A model generated the notes under the pieces. The model saw only the letters and a program-made list of their open reading frames with translations, searched no databases and was not told the DNA's origin. Shown in pieces: positions 10,420 to 21,528 of a stretch of DNA of 64,000 nt (its first letter is position 1; each line of letters begins with the position of its first letter). The DNA comes from Burkholderia sp. (GTDB lineage: Bacteria; Pseudomonadota; Gammaproteobacteria; Burkholderiales; Burkholderiaceae): NCBI GenBank assembly GCA_031253835.1, contig JAIRVP010000067.1, forward strand, positions 111,343 to 175,342, given 5' to 3'. Position numbers and translations under genes: made by a program.

Positions 10420-11721
10420 ATGTCCCTGAACGACGACCCAACCTTCTGGCGCAACGCCAGGCAGCACCTCGTCCGCTACGGCGGCACGTTCGAGCCGATG
10501 ATCATCGAGCGCGCGAAAGGCAGCTTCGTCTACGACGCAAACGGCCGCGCGATCCTCGATTTCACGTCGGGCCAGATGAGCGCGGTGCTCGGCCACAGCC
10601 ATCCGGAGATCGTGTCCGTGATCAGCGAATACGCGGGCAAGCTCGACCACCTGTTCAGCGGGATGCTGTCGCGGCCGGTCGTCGATCTCGCGACGCGCCT
10701 CGCCGACGTCACGCCGCCCGGGCTCGACCGCGCGCTGCTGCTCAGCACCGGCGCGGAATCGAACGAAGCGGCGATCCGGATGGCGAAGCTCGTCACCGGC
10801 AAGTACGAAATCGTCGGCTTCGCGCAGTCGTGGCACGGCATGACGGGCGCGGCCGCGTCGGCCACGTACAGCGCCGGCCGCAAGGGCGTCGGCCCGGCAT
10901 CGGTCGGCTCGTTCGCGATTCCCGCGCCGTTCACGTACCGGCCGCGCTTCGAGCGCAACGGCGCCTATGACTATCTCGCCGAACTCGACTACGCATTCGA
11001 CCTGATCGACCGGCAATCGAGCGGCAACCTCGCCGCGTTCATCGCGGAGCCGATCCTCAGTTCGGGCGGGATCATCGAGTTGCCGGAAGGCTATATGGCG
11101 GCGCTCAAGCGCAAGTGCGAGGCGCGCGGGATGCTGCTGATCCTCGACGAAGCGCAGACGGGCGTCGGCCGCACCGGCACGATGTTCGCGTGCCAGCGCG
11201 ACGGCGTGACGCCCGACATCCTGACGCTGTCGAAGACGCTCGGCGCCGGGCTGCCGCTCGCGGCGATCGTCACGTCCGCGGCGATCGAGGAACGCGCGCA
11301 CGAACTCGGCTACCTGTTCTACACGACGCACGTGTCCGATCCGCTGCCGGCTGCGGTCGGCCTGCGCGTACTCGACGTGGTGCAGCGCGACGGGCTCGTC
11401 GCGCGGGCCAACGTGATGGGCGACCGGCTCCGGCGCGGCCTGCTCGACCTGATGGAACGGTTCGACTGCATCGGCGACGTGCGCGGGCGCGGGCTGCTGC
11501 TCGGCGTCGAGATCGTCAAGGATCGCCGGACGAAGGAGCCGGCGGACGGGCTCGGCGCAAAGATCACGCGCGAGTGCATGAAGCTCGGGCTCAGCATGAA
11601 CATCGTGCAGCTGCCCGGCATGGGCGGTGTATTCCGGATCGCGCCGCCGCTGACCGTCAGCGACGAAGAAATCGACCTCGGCCTGTCGCTGCTGGAGCAG
11701 GCGATTACGCGCGCGCTGTAG
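10420..11721 (+). CDS. dgdA: 2,2-dialkylglycine decarboxylase (PLP-dependent)
   Basis: 433 residues, class III aminotransferase fold, cytoplasmic. It combines oxidative decarboxylation of 2,2-dialkylglycines such as 2-aminoisobutyrate with transamination of pyruvate, giving a ketone, CO2 and alanine. Residues known from the B. cepacia crystal enzyme sit at the same numbers: Q52, W138, D243, Q246 and the Schiff-base lysine K272 in SKTLGAG. That agreement, the identical length and the divergent LysR gene make the assignment firm. A 15-base-pair stem follows the stop codon. Confidence 0.96.
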   Translation: MSLNDDPTFWRNARQHLVRYGGTFEPMIIERAKGSFVYDANGRAILDFTSGQMSAVLGHSHPEIVSVISEYAGKLDHLFSGMLSRPVVDLATRLADVTPPGLDRALLLSTGAESNEAAIRMAKLVTGKYEIVGFAQSWHGMTGAAASATYSAGRKGVGPASVGSFAIPAPFTYRPRFERNGAYDYLAELDYAFDLIDRQSSGNLAAFIAEPILSSGGIIELPEGYMAALKRKCEARGMLLILDEAQTGVGRTGTMFACQRDGVTPDILTLSKTLGAGLPLAAIVTSAAIEERAHELGYLFYTTHVSDPLPAAVGLRVLDVVQRDGLVARANVMGDRLRRGLLDLMERFDCIGDVRGRGLLLGVEIVKDRRTKEPADGLGAKITRECMKLGLSMNIVQLPGMGGVFRIAPPLTVSDEEIDLGLSLLEQAITRAL

Positions 11722-11742
11722 CGCCCTGCTCCGCGTCACGCG

Positions 11743-11779
11743 ATCCGTCGCGCCGGCTCAACCGGCCGGCGCGACGGAT
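11743..11779. terminator. bidirectional terminator between dgdA and SDR
   Basis: A perfect 15-base-pair stem (arms 11743-11757 and 11765-11779, GC-rich) with a seven-base loop lies between two convergent genes. There is no U-run on either side, so termination strength is uncertain. Confidence 0.6.
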
Positions 11780-11789
11780 TCCCGATCGA

Positions 11790-12539
11790 TCAGCCGGCTT
11801 CCGCCGCCCACGCTTCGGCGTCGGCACCGGCCGGCATGCGCATCGGGCTCGACGGATCGGTCGCCGCGCGCCATACGGCTTCGGCGACATCCTCCGCATG
11901 GGTGATCGGCCCGGACGCATCGAGCATCCGCGCAATCGCCTTCCCGACGAAGTCCGCATACGCTTCATGGTCGAAGCCGTGCAGGTTCGCGCGCGCGTTG
12001 TCGCCGAAACGCGTGTCGGGCGCGCGGCCCGGCAGCACGAGATGCGCGCGCACGCCGAACGGCGCGAGTTCGACCGCCATCGACTCGGTGAACGCATTGA
12101 CCGCCGCCTTGCTCGCGCGGTACGCGCCGACCAGCGGCAGCACCTTCAGCGTGACGCTCGACGTGACGTTCACGACCACGCCCGCGCCGCGCGCGCGAAA
12201 CTGCGGCAGCACGGCCTGCGTGAGCGCGATCGTGCCGATCGTGTTGGTCTCGAATAGCGCGCGTACCGTGTCGAGCGGCGTGAGCTCGGCCGGAGCGGCC
12301 GCGCCGAAGCCTGCGTTGTTGACGAGCACGTCGATCGGGCCGGCCGCGTCGATCGCGGCGCGAATGCTGTCCGCGTCCGTCACGTCGAGCGGCAGTACGC
12401 GCAGGTTCGCCGACGGCGGCAGCACGTCCTCGCGCGGCGTGCGCATCGTCGCGACGACCCGCCAGTCGCGGGCCAGAAAATGGCGGGCGATCTCGAGGCC
12501 GAAGCCGGAAGAACAGCCGGTGATCAGTACGGTCTTCAT
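11790..12539 (-). CDS. short-chain dehydrogenase/reductase (SDR)
   Basis: 249 residues of the classical SDR fold: nucleotide-binding TGCSSGFG at residues 7-14, NNAG at 74-77, a Ser at about 127 and the catalytic pair Y140/K144 in YRASK. The FG loop and the C-terminal region resemble the group annotated as oxidoreductases acting on aliphatic or steroid-like carbonyls, but the substrate cannot be told. Cytoplasmic, NAD(P)-dependent. It is divergent from the AraC-family gene at 12641, a common arrangement in which the regulator controls the SDR. Confidence 0.88.
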   Translation of the reverse strand: MKTVLITGCSSGFGLEIARHFLARDWRVVATMRTPREDVLPPSANLRVLPLDVTDADSIRAAIDAAGPIDVLVNNAGFGAAAPAELTPLDTVRALFETNTIGTIALTQAVLPQFRARGAGVVVNVTSSVTLKVLPLVGAYRASKAAVNAFTESMAVELAPFGVRAHLVLPGRAPDTRFGDNARANLHGFDHEAYADFVGKAIARMLDASGPITHAEDVAEAVWRAATDPSSPMRMPAGADAEAWAAEAG

Positions 12540-12640
12540 GCGAACTCCTGTGATGGGTGGGGCAGGTGTTCGTACGATAGATGGCCGGATCCGTATTCGC
12601 TACAATTGAAAATCCGCTTTTCTTTTGCGAGAGTCCGGCG

Positions 12641-13558
12641 ATGATCGACCCGCTGACCGAAGTCGTGACGCTGCTGCAACCGGGCGCGCAGTACTCGAAG
12701 TACGTGCGCGGCGCGAGCCCGTGGGCGATCAACCGCACGGTCGCCGGCGAGCCGTTCTACTGCGCGATCCTCGACGGCGGGTGCCGGATCGCGATCGACG
12801 GGCATGCCCCGATCGAGCTGCTGCCGGGCGATTTCATGCTGATTCCGGCCGCGTACGGCGTCGCGATGACCAGCCTCGAACCGCCGGCGCCGGGCGTCGA
12901 AACCGCGCCGCCGGTCGCGCTCGACCACGGCGAATACCGGATCGGCGATCCCGCCAATCCGGTCGACACGCGGATGATGGCCGGCAACTGCACGTTCGGT
13001 TCGCCCGACGCAGCGCTGCTGGTGTCGCTGCTGCCCCGATTCGTGCACGTGCGCGGCGAACCGCGGCTGACCACGCTCGTGCAGCTGGTGCGCGACGAAT
13101 CGCGCGCGCAGCGGCCCGCCCGCGAGATCGTGCTCGCGCGCCTGCTCGAAGTGCTGCTGATCGAGGCGCTGCGCTTCACGCCCGGCACGCACGCATCGCC
13201 CGGCCTCGTGCGCGGGCTGGCCGACGGCCGCCTCGCCGCCGCGATCCGCCGGATGCACGAGCGCCCCGCGCACCCTTGGACGATCGTCGAGCTCGCGAAG
13301 GAAGCCGCGCTGTCGCGCTCGACGTTCTTCGAACGCTTCAGCCGTGCGGTCGGCGTCGCGCCGATGGAATACCTGCTGACGTGGCGCATGGCGCTCGCGA
13401 AGGACCTGCTCCGCCGCAACGAGGGCCGTATCGCGGAAATCGCGGGACGCGTCGGCTACAGCTCGGCCAGCACGTTCAGCGTCGCGTTCACGCGGCATGT
13501 CGGCCGGCCGCCCGCGCAATATGCGCGCGAGGAACAGGCGGCGGTGAACGAAGCATGA
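12641..13558 (+). CDS. AraC-family regulator with cupin_6 sensor
   Basis: 305 residues: an N-terminal cupin-type ligand domain of the AraC cupin_6 kind (about 1-190), with the LDGGCRIAIDG and ELLPGDFMLIP strands, and a C-terminal pair of HTH motifs (LSRSTFFERFSRAVG and RIAEIAGRVGYSSASTFSVAF). The ATG at 12641 is preferred over one at 12581, which lies inside the presumed promoter. It is divergent from the SDR gene, its probable target; the -10-like TACAAT at 12601-12606 lies in the shared gap. Confidence 0.87.
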   Translation: MIDPLTEVVTLLQPGAQYSKYVRGASPWAINRTVAGEPFYCAILDGGCRIAIDGHAPIELLPGDFMLIPAAYGVAMTSLEPPAPGVETAPPVALDHGEYRIGDPANPVDTRMMAGNCTFGSPDAALLVSLLPRFVHVRGEPRLTTLVQLVRDESRAQRPAREIVLARLLEVLLIEALRFTPGTHASPGLVRGLADGRLAAAIRRMHERPAHPWTIVELAKEAALSRSTFFERFSRAVGVAPMEYLLTWRMALAKDLLRRNEGRIAEIAGRVGYSSASTFSVAFTRHVGRPPAQYAREEQAAVNEA

Positions 13559-13631
13559 GCCGCGCCTGCCCCCGCCATTCCGCGACCTGCGTACACTACC
13601 CGTCACGCAACGACGACGCGCGAGGCATCCG

Positions 13632-14489
13632 ATGACCACAGCCGCAACGGCCCCGGCCACGACCGACCACTGGCTCGTCGCACGGCGCGATGCGGAAACC
13701 GGCATCGAAAGCCTGCACGCGCATTTCAACGGCCATGCATACGACGCGCACGATCACGACGACATGCTCGTCGGCTTCACCGAACAGGGCGTGCAGCGCT
13801 TCCAGTGCCACCGTTCGCTGCATACGAGCGTGCCGGGCCGCGCGATCCTGATCGAGCCGGGCGCGCTGCACGACGGCCACGCGCCCGAAGCGGGCGGCTT
13901 CACCTACGGCATGCTGTACCTGCCGCAAGCATGGGTCGAGCGTGCCGCGCGGCGGCTGGACCTGCCGGGCCTCGCCGGCGTCGAAACCACGTTCGGCCAT
14001 ACGCTCGTCGACGACCGCAGCCTCGTCGACGCGATCCGGAACGCATTCTTCGCGATCCACGACAACGAAGGCCGGCTCGCGCGCGACCAGACGCTCGACC
14101 GCCTGCTGACGCGGCTCGGCGGCGAGCTGCGCGGCCCGCTCGCGCTGGAAAGCGGCGTCGTGCCGCCCGCGATCGCGCGCGTGCGCGATCTGCTGCACGA
14201 ACACATGGACGGCAATCTCGGCCTCGACGAACTGGCGAGCGTCGCCGGCATCGACCGGTTCCGGCTGACGCGGATGTTCCAGCGCGCATTCGGCACGTCG
14301 CCGCATGCGTACCTCGTGCGGCTGCGGTTGCGCGCCGCGCGCCGGCTGCTGGCGGCCGGCCGCACGCCCGCGCAGGCCGCCGCGGACGTCGGCTTTGCCG
14401 ACCAGAGCCACCTCGGCCGCTGGTTCCGCCGCGCGTACCGGATCACGCCGGCCGCCTACCGGCAACTCTGCACAAACGTTCCAGACTGA
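13632..14489 (+). CDS. AraC-family regulator with AraC-binding cupin domain
   Basis: 285 residues. The N-terminal cupin has the HDHDDMLVGFTEQGVQRF metal-site-like pattern and SVPGRAILIEPGALHDG turn; the C-terminus holds two HTH motifs (LDELASVAGIDRFRLTRMFQRAFG and AADVGFADQSHLGRWFRRAYR) followed by the ITPAAYR signature. The gene is 44 bases upstream of a DUF2000 protein on the same strand. Genes of this regulator type are commonly linked to LysE or DUF2000 partners. The effector is unknown. Confidence 0.86.
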   Translation: MTTAATAPATTDHWLVARRDAETGIESLHAHFNGHAYDAHDHDDMLVGFTEQGVQRFQCHRSLHTSVPGRAILIEPGALHDGHAPEAGGFTYGMLYLPQAWVERAARRLDLPGLAGVETTFGHTLVDDRSLVDAIRNAFFAIHDNEGRLARDQTLDRLLTRLGGELRGPLALESGVVPPAIARVRDLLHEHMDGNLGLDELASVAGIDRFRLTRMFQRAFGTSPHAYLVRLRLRAARRLLAAGRTPAQAAADVGFADQSHLGRWFRRAYRITPAAYRQLCTNVPD

Positions 14490-14533
14490 TCGCGCGCGGC
14501 AACCGATCATGGGCGCTCCAACCAGGAGCAAGC

Positions 14534-14941
14534 ATGTTCGATACGAAAGTAGCGCTGATCGTGCGTGACGATCTCGCAGCGTGGCAGAAACTCAACGTGG
14601 TCGCGTTTCTCGCGACGGGTGTCGCGGCCGGTGCGCCCGACGCGCTCGGCGAGCCTTACGAGGATGCGGCCGGCCGCCGCTACAGCCGCATGCTCGGCCA
14701 GCCGATGCTGGTGTTCGCGGCCGATTTGAACGGGTTGCAGGCCGCGCACCGGCAGGCGCTGTCGCGCGAACTGACGATCGTGCCCTACGTGCGCGCGATG
14801 TTCTCGACCGGGCACGACGCGGCCAACCGCGAAGCGTTTCGCGCCGAGGATGCGGCGAATCCCGATCTGGTCGGCCTCGCGTTGCACGGGCCGAAGAAGG
14901 CCGTGGACAAGGCCGTGAAGGGGCTGGCGTTGCATGCGTAA
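14534..14941 (+). CDS. DUF2000 family protein
   Basis: 135 residues of the DUF2000 type: starts with MFDTKVALIVRDDLAAWQKLNVVAFLA, contains a YSRMLGQPMLVFAAD segment and ends in a helix after VGLALHGPKKAVDKAVKGL. The fold is a small alpha/beta domain related to peptidyl-tRNA hydrolase 2-like proteins; no reaction is established. CCAGGAGC precedes the ATG. It is probably co-transcribed with, and controlled by, the AraC gene directly upstream. Confidence 0.8.
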   Translation: MFDTKVALIVRDDLAAWQKLNVVAFLATGVAAGAPDALGEPYEDAAGRRYSRMLGQPMLVFAADLNGLQAAHRQALSRELTIVPYVRAMFSTGHDAANREAFRAEDAANPDLVGLALHGPKKAVDKAVKGLALHA

Positions 14942-14976
14942 ACGCCAAAGCGTCGAAGCGAGCCCAACGCTTCGGG

Positions 14977-15327
14977 TCAACGATGCGCGAGCACGTTGAC
15001 GAGCTTGCCGAACGGATCGCGCACGTAGAAGCGCCGCACGCCCCACGGCTCGTCGGCCGGGCCGTATTCGACGGAAATGCCGGCCGCCCGAACGCGTTCG
15101 AGCGCTTCATCGACGTCGTCGACCTCGATCGACAGGTCGGGCGTCGGCGTGCCCGATCCACCCTGCGATGCGAAGCTGATCTGCACGTCCATCTGCTCGG
15201 CATTGCCGTAGGTTGCGATCCAGCCGTGATCCATCAACAGGTCGAGACCGAAGATCTGCCGGTAGAAACGCTTTGCGTCGTCGACCGATCGTGTGTCGAT
15301 ATTGGCGACGATCCGTTTGACTTTCAT
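14977..15327 (-). CDS. VOC (glyoxalase/bleomycin-resistance) family protein
   Basis: 116 residues forming one vicinal-oxygen-chelate module: KVKRIVANIDTRSVDDAKRFYRQIFGLDL at the start and RRFYVRDPFGKLVNVLAHR at the end, with the second-half acidic DLSIEVDDVDEALERV. VOC proteins bind a divalent metal and act as lyases, dioxygenases or antibiotic binders; which applies here cannot be told. It is a single gene on the minus strand between a plus-strand DUF2000 gene and an EamA exporter. Confidence 0.87.
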   Translation of the reverse strand: MKVKRIVANIDTRSVDDAKRFYRQIFGLDLLMDHGWIATYGNAEQMDVQISFASQGGSGTPTPDLSIEVDDVDEALERVRAAGISVEYGPADEPWGVRRFYVRDPFGKLVNVLAHR

Positions 15328-15392
15328 CGGGTTCCTTCGCGAGTCGGATTGTCTCGCGACGCTACACCGGAATTGCCCGCGCAACCAGCACG

Positions 15393-16316
15393 TCAGCGGC
15401 CGGCCGCCTCCATCTCCGCCCGCCGCGCGCGAGCGGGCCGCTCGACGTGCTTGCCGGCCAGCCACACGCCGATCGCGACGACGACGATGCCGACGTAAGT
15501 CGTCACCTCGATCCGGTCGCCGAACATCCACGCGGCCCACATCAGTGTCACCGGCGGTTCGAGATAGACGAGCGTCGCGACGCGCGTCGCCGGCATGCGC
15601 TTGAGCAGCGCCCACAGCGACAGGTACGCGATGAAGGTCGAGAACACCGTCAGCCACACGACCGACACCCACACGTTCGGCTGCGTCGGCACATGCAGGT
15701 TGCCCGTGGCGATCCCGCACGCCGCGAACAGCACGAGGCTCACGCAGCCTTGCACGAACAGCGGCAGGAACAGCCCGTCCTCGTTGCTGCGCGCGGCCGT
15801 CAGCGCGCGCCGCCGCTGATAGACCGTCGCGATCGACAACCCCAGCGCGGACACCAGCGGCAGCAGGTACATGACGATCCCGACCGATCCGGCCGGCAGC
15901 GCATACCGCCCGCCGATCACGATGCCGACGCCGACGAAGCCGACGACGAGCCCGGCCCACTGGCGCGCCCCGCTGCGCTCGCTGCCTTCGAGCGACGTCA
16001 TCGCGGCCGTGATGAGCGGCTGCAATGCCGCGACGATCGCGGCGATGCCCGGCGGCAGGCCATGCTGAATCGCGATGTACACGCAAGTCAGATAGAGAAA
16101 CTGCGACAGGAAGCCGATCACCGCGTGATAGCGGATTTTTTCGAGCGTCAGGCGCCCCAGCTGCCGGTTGAGCACGATCGCGAGGCACAGCGTGACGAGC
16201 AGGAACCGCCAGAACAGCAGGTTGAATGCACCGGCTGTCTCCGCGCCGAGCTTCGCGCCGATGAAACCGGAACTCCACGACAACACGAAAACGAGCTGAA
16301 GCAGGAATAGCTGCAT
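15393..16316 (-). CDS. EamA/DMT-superfamily transporter
   Basis: 307 residues with ten predicted transmembrane helices arranged as two EamA repeats (about 3-135 and 150-285), as in RhaT/EamA metabolite exporters of the inner membrane. The first repeat begins LVFVLSWSSGFIGAKLG and the second ends YLEPPVTLMWAAWMFGD. A basic cytoplasmic tail closes the protein. The gene upstream on the same strand (16330-16644) ends 13 bases before, so the two may be co-transcribed. Substrate unknown. Confidence 0.87.
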   Translation of the reverse strand: MQLFLLQLVFVLSWSSGFIGAKLGAETAGAFNLLFWRFLLVTLCLAIVLNRQLGRLTLEKIRYHAVIGFLSQFLYLTCVYIAIQHGLPPGIAAIVAALQPLITAAMTSLEGSERSGARQWAGLVVGFVGVGIVIGGRYALPAGSVGIVMYLLPLVSALGLSIATVYQRRRALTAARSNEDGLFLPLFVQGCVSLVLFAACGIATGNLHVPTQPNVWVSVVWLTVFSTFIAYLSLWALLKRMPATRVATLVYLEPPVTLMWAAWMFGDRIEVTTYVGIVVVAIGVWLAGKHVERPARARRAEMEAAGR

Positions 16317-16329
16317 GGGGCAACGGCTC

Positions 16330-16644
16330 TCAGAAGGTGGCCGGGGACAGGCGCTGATCGTCCAGATCGTCGGCGCTGACGGCCTTCATCAGCTCGGTGG
16401 TCTTGACCGGCTCGGGGCCCAGTCCGATGTAGTGGACATCGCGGCCGCGCGACAACGTGGCCAGCCGCTCGTTCAGGTTGCGCATCGGCGAAAAGACTTC
16501 GCGCCCCGCTTCCCTCCGCCGCGCGTCATCGTCAGTGCGCTTCAGCGTCGAATACTTCTCGTGATTCTCGACCGTCCATGCCGACTCCGCCTTCAGCTTC
16601 CTGTCCCGCACCAATGCATCTACGACACAATCATTGATCGACAT
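16330..16644 (-). CDS. hypothetical protein, unknown family
   Basis: 104 residues, soluble, rich in charged residues (Arg, Asp, Glu, Lys), with no signal peptide or membrane helix. I start it at the ATG at 16644 (MSINDCVV), preceded by GGGGAAC, rather than the ATG at 16668. I do not recognise a domain. It lies just upstream of the EamA transporter on the same strand and is divergent from the LysR gene at 16778, so it may be a LysR target. Confidence 0.55.
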   Translation of the reverse strand: MSINDCVVDALVRDRKLKAESAWTVENHEKYSTLKRTDDDARRREAGREVFSPMRNLNERLATLSRGRDVHYIGLGPEPVKTTELMKAVSADDLDDQRLSPATF

Positions 16645-16700
16645 GAATCGTTCCCCGGATGCGTGCAACGCCCGACCGGCTGCCTGCCGTTGTCTGCCTG

Positions 16701-16730
16701 TTGACCCGAGAATATGGGGTGCTCAATAAT
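16701..16730 (+). promoter_or_regulatory. candidate sigma70 promoter for LysR gene
   Basis: TTGACC (16701-16706) and AATAAT (16725-16730) separated by 18 bases lie 48 bases upstream of the LysR start, in the AT-richer divergent intergenic region. Inferred from sequence only. Confidence 0.45.
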
Positions 16731-16777
16731 TCCGTCAATCGACATTACATGAATCACTGATTCGGAAAAACCAAATC

Positions 16778-17629
16778 ATGCCGCGCACCCTGGACGTCGA
16801 CCTGCTGCGAACCTTCCACGCCGTCGCGAAGCTCGGCCGCTTCAAGGATGCGGCCGTCCATGTGAACCGCAGCCCGTCGTCGGTCACCGCGCAGATCCAG
16901 AAACTCGAGGAGATGGTCGCGCAGCGCCTGTTCACGCGAAACAACCAGGCCGTCGAACTCACGCAGTACGGCCACAAGCTGCTGAGCGACACCACCGAGT
17001 TCCTGCTGAGCCACGACCGGCTCGTCGAATCGCTGTCGCCGCAGATGCTGACCGGCAAGCTGCGGCTCGGCATCCCCGATTCGTACGCGGCGCACTTCAT
17101 GGCGGAATTCCTGCCGCGCTTCGCCGCCGATCGCCCGCTGCTCGAACTGACCGTCGAAGCACGCTCGAGCGAAGAATTGCAGCTGCTGTTCTCGCGCGGC
17201 CAGCTCGACATCACGATCGCCGTCGTGCCGAAGGCGCCGCCGCATGCCGAATTGCTCGGCAAGACCCATCCGGTGTGGGTCGCCGCGCGCACGTTCAAGT
17301 TCAATCCCGATGCGCCGCTGCCGATCGCGGTGCAGCTGCAGGGCTGCCCGTACCGCGACACCGCGCTGAACGCGCTGAAGAAGGCGAAGATCGCGCACCG
17401 GATGCTGCTCGAAAGCGCCAGCTCGCCGGCGGTCGAGGCCTGTATCGCGAACGGCCTCGCGGTCGGCCTGATCGAGCACGAACGCGTGTCGGGCAACCTG
17501 ACGAGCCACGTCGCCGGGATCGTGCTGCCCGACCTCCCGCCGCACCTGATCACGATCCTGACGGACGACAGCAATCGCGCCGCGCTGCATCTGCGCGACG
17601 TGCTGAAAAGCACGTTCAGGATCGGATAG
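16778..17629 (+). CDS. LysR-family transcriptional regulator
   Basis: 283 residues: N-terminal winged HTH (AAVHVNRSPSSVTAQIQKLEEMV) and a substrate-binding-protein-like effector domain (about 95-280). It is divergent from the hypothetical protein/EamA pair at 15393-16644 and probably regulates it, in the usual LysR manner. It ends 90 bases before the convergent liv operon, with two hairpins in between. The inducer is unknown. Confidence 0.87.
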   Translation: MPRTLDVDLLRTFHAVAKLGRFKDAAVHVNRSPSSVTAQIQKLEEMVAQRLFTRNNQAVELTQYGHKLLSDTTEFLLSHDRLVESLSPQMLTGKLRLGIPDSYAAHFMAEFLPRFAADRPLLELTVEARSSEELQLLFSRGQLDITIAVVPKAPPHAELLGKTHPVWVAARTFKFNPDAPLPIAVQLQGCPYRDTALNALKKAKIAHRMLLESASSPAVEACIANGLAVGLIEHERVSGNLTSHVAGIVLPDLPPHLITILTDDSNRAALHLRDVLKSTFRIG

Positions 17630-17635
17630 GGAAGA

Positions 17636-17656
17636 CAAGGCCGCGAACCGGCCTTG
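17636..17656 (+). terminator. hairpin after LysR gene
   Basis: Seven-base-pair stem CAAGGCC/GGCCTTG with a seven-base loop begins seven bases after the LysR stop codon. There is no strong U-run, so this is a weak call. Confidence 0.4.
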
Positions 17657-17684
17657 CATGCGGAAGCGTACCCACACGCAAGAC

Positions 17685-17711
17685 GCCGCCGGCCCGTTGC
17701 AGGCCGGCGGC
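17685..17711. terminator. hairpin after livF
   Basis: A perfect ten-base-pair stem GCCGCCGGCC/GGCCGGCGGC with a seven-base loop sits eight bases past the livF stop, between the convergent livF and LysR genes. A bidirectional terminator is likely, though U-runs are short. Confidence 0.5.
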
Positions 17712-17719
17712 TGTCGGCA

Positions 17720-18420
<701 letters not shown>

Positions 18421-18424
<4 letters not shown>

Positions 18425-19194
18425 TCTTCCCCCAGATACGCCTTGATCACGCGCGGGTCGTTACGGACCGCTTCCGGCGTGCCGATCACGATCGGCCGGC
18501 CGTGCTCCATCACGAGGATGCGGTCCGACACGCCCATCACGAGGCTCATGTCGTGTTCGATCAGCAGCACCGACACGCCGAATTCACGGCGCAGCTTGTC
18601 GATCAGGTGCTGCAGCTCGATCTTTTCCTGCGGGTTGAGGCCGGCTGCCGGCTCGTCGAGCATCAGCAGGCGCGGCTCGGTGATCATGCAGCGCGCGATC
18701 TCCAGGCGCCGCTGGTGCCCGTACGACAGCGTGCCGGCCTGGCGGTTGGCGACCGACGTCAGCCCCATCCGGTCGAGCCACACGGCCGCGCGTTCGAGCG
18801 CGTCCTTCTCCGCGTGACGATACGCGGGCGTCGCGAACAGCCCGTGCAGCAGCCCCGCCTTCACCTTGCGGTGCTGCGCGACGAGCAGGTTCTCGACGAC
18901 GGTCAGCGACTTGAACAGGCGGATGTTCTGGAACGTCCGCACGAGGCCCTTCAACGCGATCTTGTGGCTCGGCAGCCCCGCGATCGCATGGCCGTCGAGC
19001 ACGACGTCGCCGCCGGTCGGCTTGTAGAAGCCGCCGACGCAGTTGAACACCGTGGTCTTGCCCGCGCCGTTCGGCCCGATGATTGCGAACACTTCATCAC
19101 GGCGCACGTCGAAATCGATGCCGTCCACCGCGAGCAACCCGCCGAAGCGCATCTGCAGCCCGGCGACCTTCAACAGTTCTGCGTTCGCGCTCAT
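18421..19194 (-). CDS. livG: branched-chain amino acid ABC transporter ATPase LivG
   Basis: 257 residues with GPNGAGKT Walker A, the LSYGHQRRLEIAR signature (typical LSYG form of LivG) and LLMLDEPAAGLNP Walker B. I use the ATG at 19194, overlapping the livM stop at 19191, instead of a start 54 bases further upstream inside livM. Second ATPase of the high-affinity branched-chain amino acid importer, on the cytoplasmic face of the inner membrane. Confidence 0.94.
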
Positions 19195-20462
19195 TGCGGC
19201 AGCTCCACGTGGGGACGGCTCGCGGGCAGCAGGCCCTGCGGACGCCACATCATCATCAACACCATCACGAGACCGAAGATCAGCATCCGGTACTCGGCGA
19301 AGCCGCGCGCGACTTCCGGCAGCACGGTCAGCAGGATCGCCGCGAGAATCACGCCGAGCTGCGACCCCATCCCGCCGAGCACGACGATCGCGAGGATCAG
19401 CGCCGATTCGATGAAGGTGAACGATTCAGGATTCACGAGGCCCTGGCGCGCCGCGAAGAACGCGCCGCCGATCCCCGCGAACGCGGCGCCGAGCGTGAAC
19501 GCCGACAGCTTGATGCGCGTCGGGTTGAGACCCAGCGACCGGCATGCGATCTCGTCGTCGCGCAGCGCTTCCCACGCGCGCCCCATCGGCATGCGGATCA
19601 GGCGGCTCGTCACGAACAGCGTGAAGCACACCAGCACCAGCGCGATCAGGTACAGGAAGATCACCATGTGTTCGCCGCTGTATTCCAGCCCGATCAGTTC
19701 ATGGAAGGTCTTCGCGCCTTCGACGCTCGCCGAGCGCGCCATCTCGAAGCCGAACACCGTCGGCTTCGGAATGCTCGAGATGCCGTCCGGGCCGCCGGTG
19801 AGGCTCGTCAGGTTGTTCGCGAGCAGGCGGATGATTTCGCCGAAGCCGAGCGTGACGATCGCGAGATAGTCGCCGCGCAGGCGCAGCACCGGGAAGCCGA
19901 GCAGGAAGCCGAACGTCGCCGCGGCGATGGCCGCGATCGGCAGGCACGCCCAGAACGACAGCCCGAAATACTGGTTCAGCATCGCGTACGTATAGCCGCC
20001 GACCGCGTAGAACCCGACATAGCCGAGATCCAGCAGGCCCGCGAAACCGACCACGATGTTCAGCCCGAGGCCGAGGATCACGTAGATCAGTGCGAGCGTC
20101 GCGACGTCCACCGCACCGCGCGAGCCGAAGAACGGCCACACGAACCCGATCGCGAGCATCACCCAGATAATCACGCGCTGCTGCTGCGCGCCCATCGCGG
20201 GCACCGCCGGCAGCTTCACGGCCGCTTTCGCGCGCACGAGCCACGGCTTGAACAACTGGAACAGGAACACGGCCGCGACCGCGATCCACACCGGGCGCCA
20301 GTGCGGCGTCAGCACGACCTGGTAGCCGTCGAGCTTCAGCTGCAGACCGAGCACCGGAATCGTGAGGATCGCCGTCAGGAACGCGGCGGCCACGGCATTC
20401 TTCAGCGCCTGGCCGACCGATGCGTCAGCGGCCGGGCGGCGAACGGAAATGACTTGACTCAT
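19191..20462 (-). CDS. livM: branched-chain amino acid ABC transporter permease LivM
   Basis: 423 residues with many hydrophobic helices. The conserved permease core runs from about residue 130, with DLGYVGFYAVGGYTYA and the EAA-like loop RAWEALRDDEIACRSLGLN typical of LivM; about 110 N-terminal residues with extra helices precede it, as in longer beta-proteobacterial LivM proteins. It forms the channel with LivH. The start lies 11 bases after the livH stop region on the minus strand. Confidence 0.93.
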   Translation of the reverse strand: MSQVISVRRPAADASVGQALKNAVAAAFLTAILTIPVLGLQLKLDGYQVVLTPHWRPVWIAVAAVFLFQLFKPWLVRAKAAVKLPAVPAMGAQQQRVIIWVMLAIGFVWPFFGSRGAVDVATLALIYVILGLGLNIVVGFAGLLDLGYVGFYAVGGYTYAMLNQYFGLSFWACLPIAAIAAATFGFLLGFPVLRLRGDYLAIVTLGFGEIIRLLANNLTSLTGGPDGISSIPKPTVFGFEMARSASVEGAKTFHELIGLEYSGEHMVIFLYLIALVLVCFTLFVTSRLIRMPMGRAWEALRDDEIACRSLGLNPTRIKLSAFTLGAAFAGIGGAFFAARQGLVNPESFTFIESALILAIVVLGGMGSQLGVILAAILLTVLPEVARGFAEYRMLIFGLVMVLMMMWRPQGLLPASRPHVELPQ

Positions 20463-20473
20463 CTGCGTCTCCC

Positions 20474-21400
<927 letters not shown>

Positions 21401-21528
21401 GTGCGGGAAGCTCCCGTTGGCGCTGGGTCGCATGCCGTCGCCGGATCACGGCGTTCGGCCGCGCGCAACGCACGGTGTCGTCTCGGGCCGCCCCTTGGTC
21501 GCGTCATGGGCCGATGCGCGACCAATAC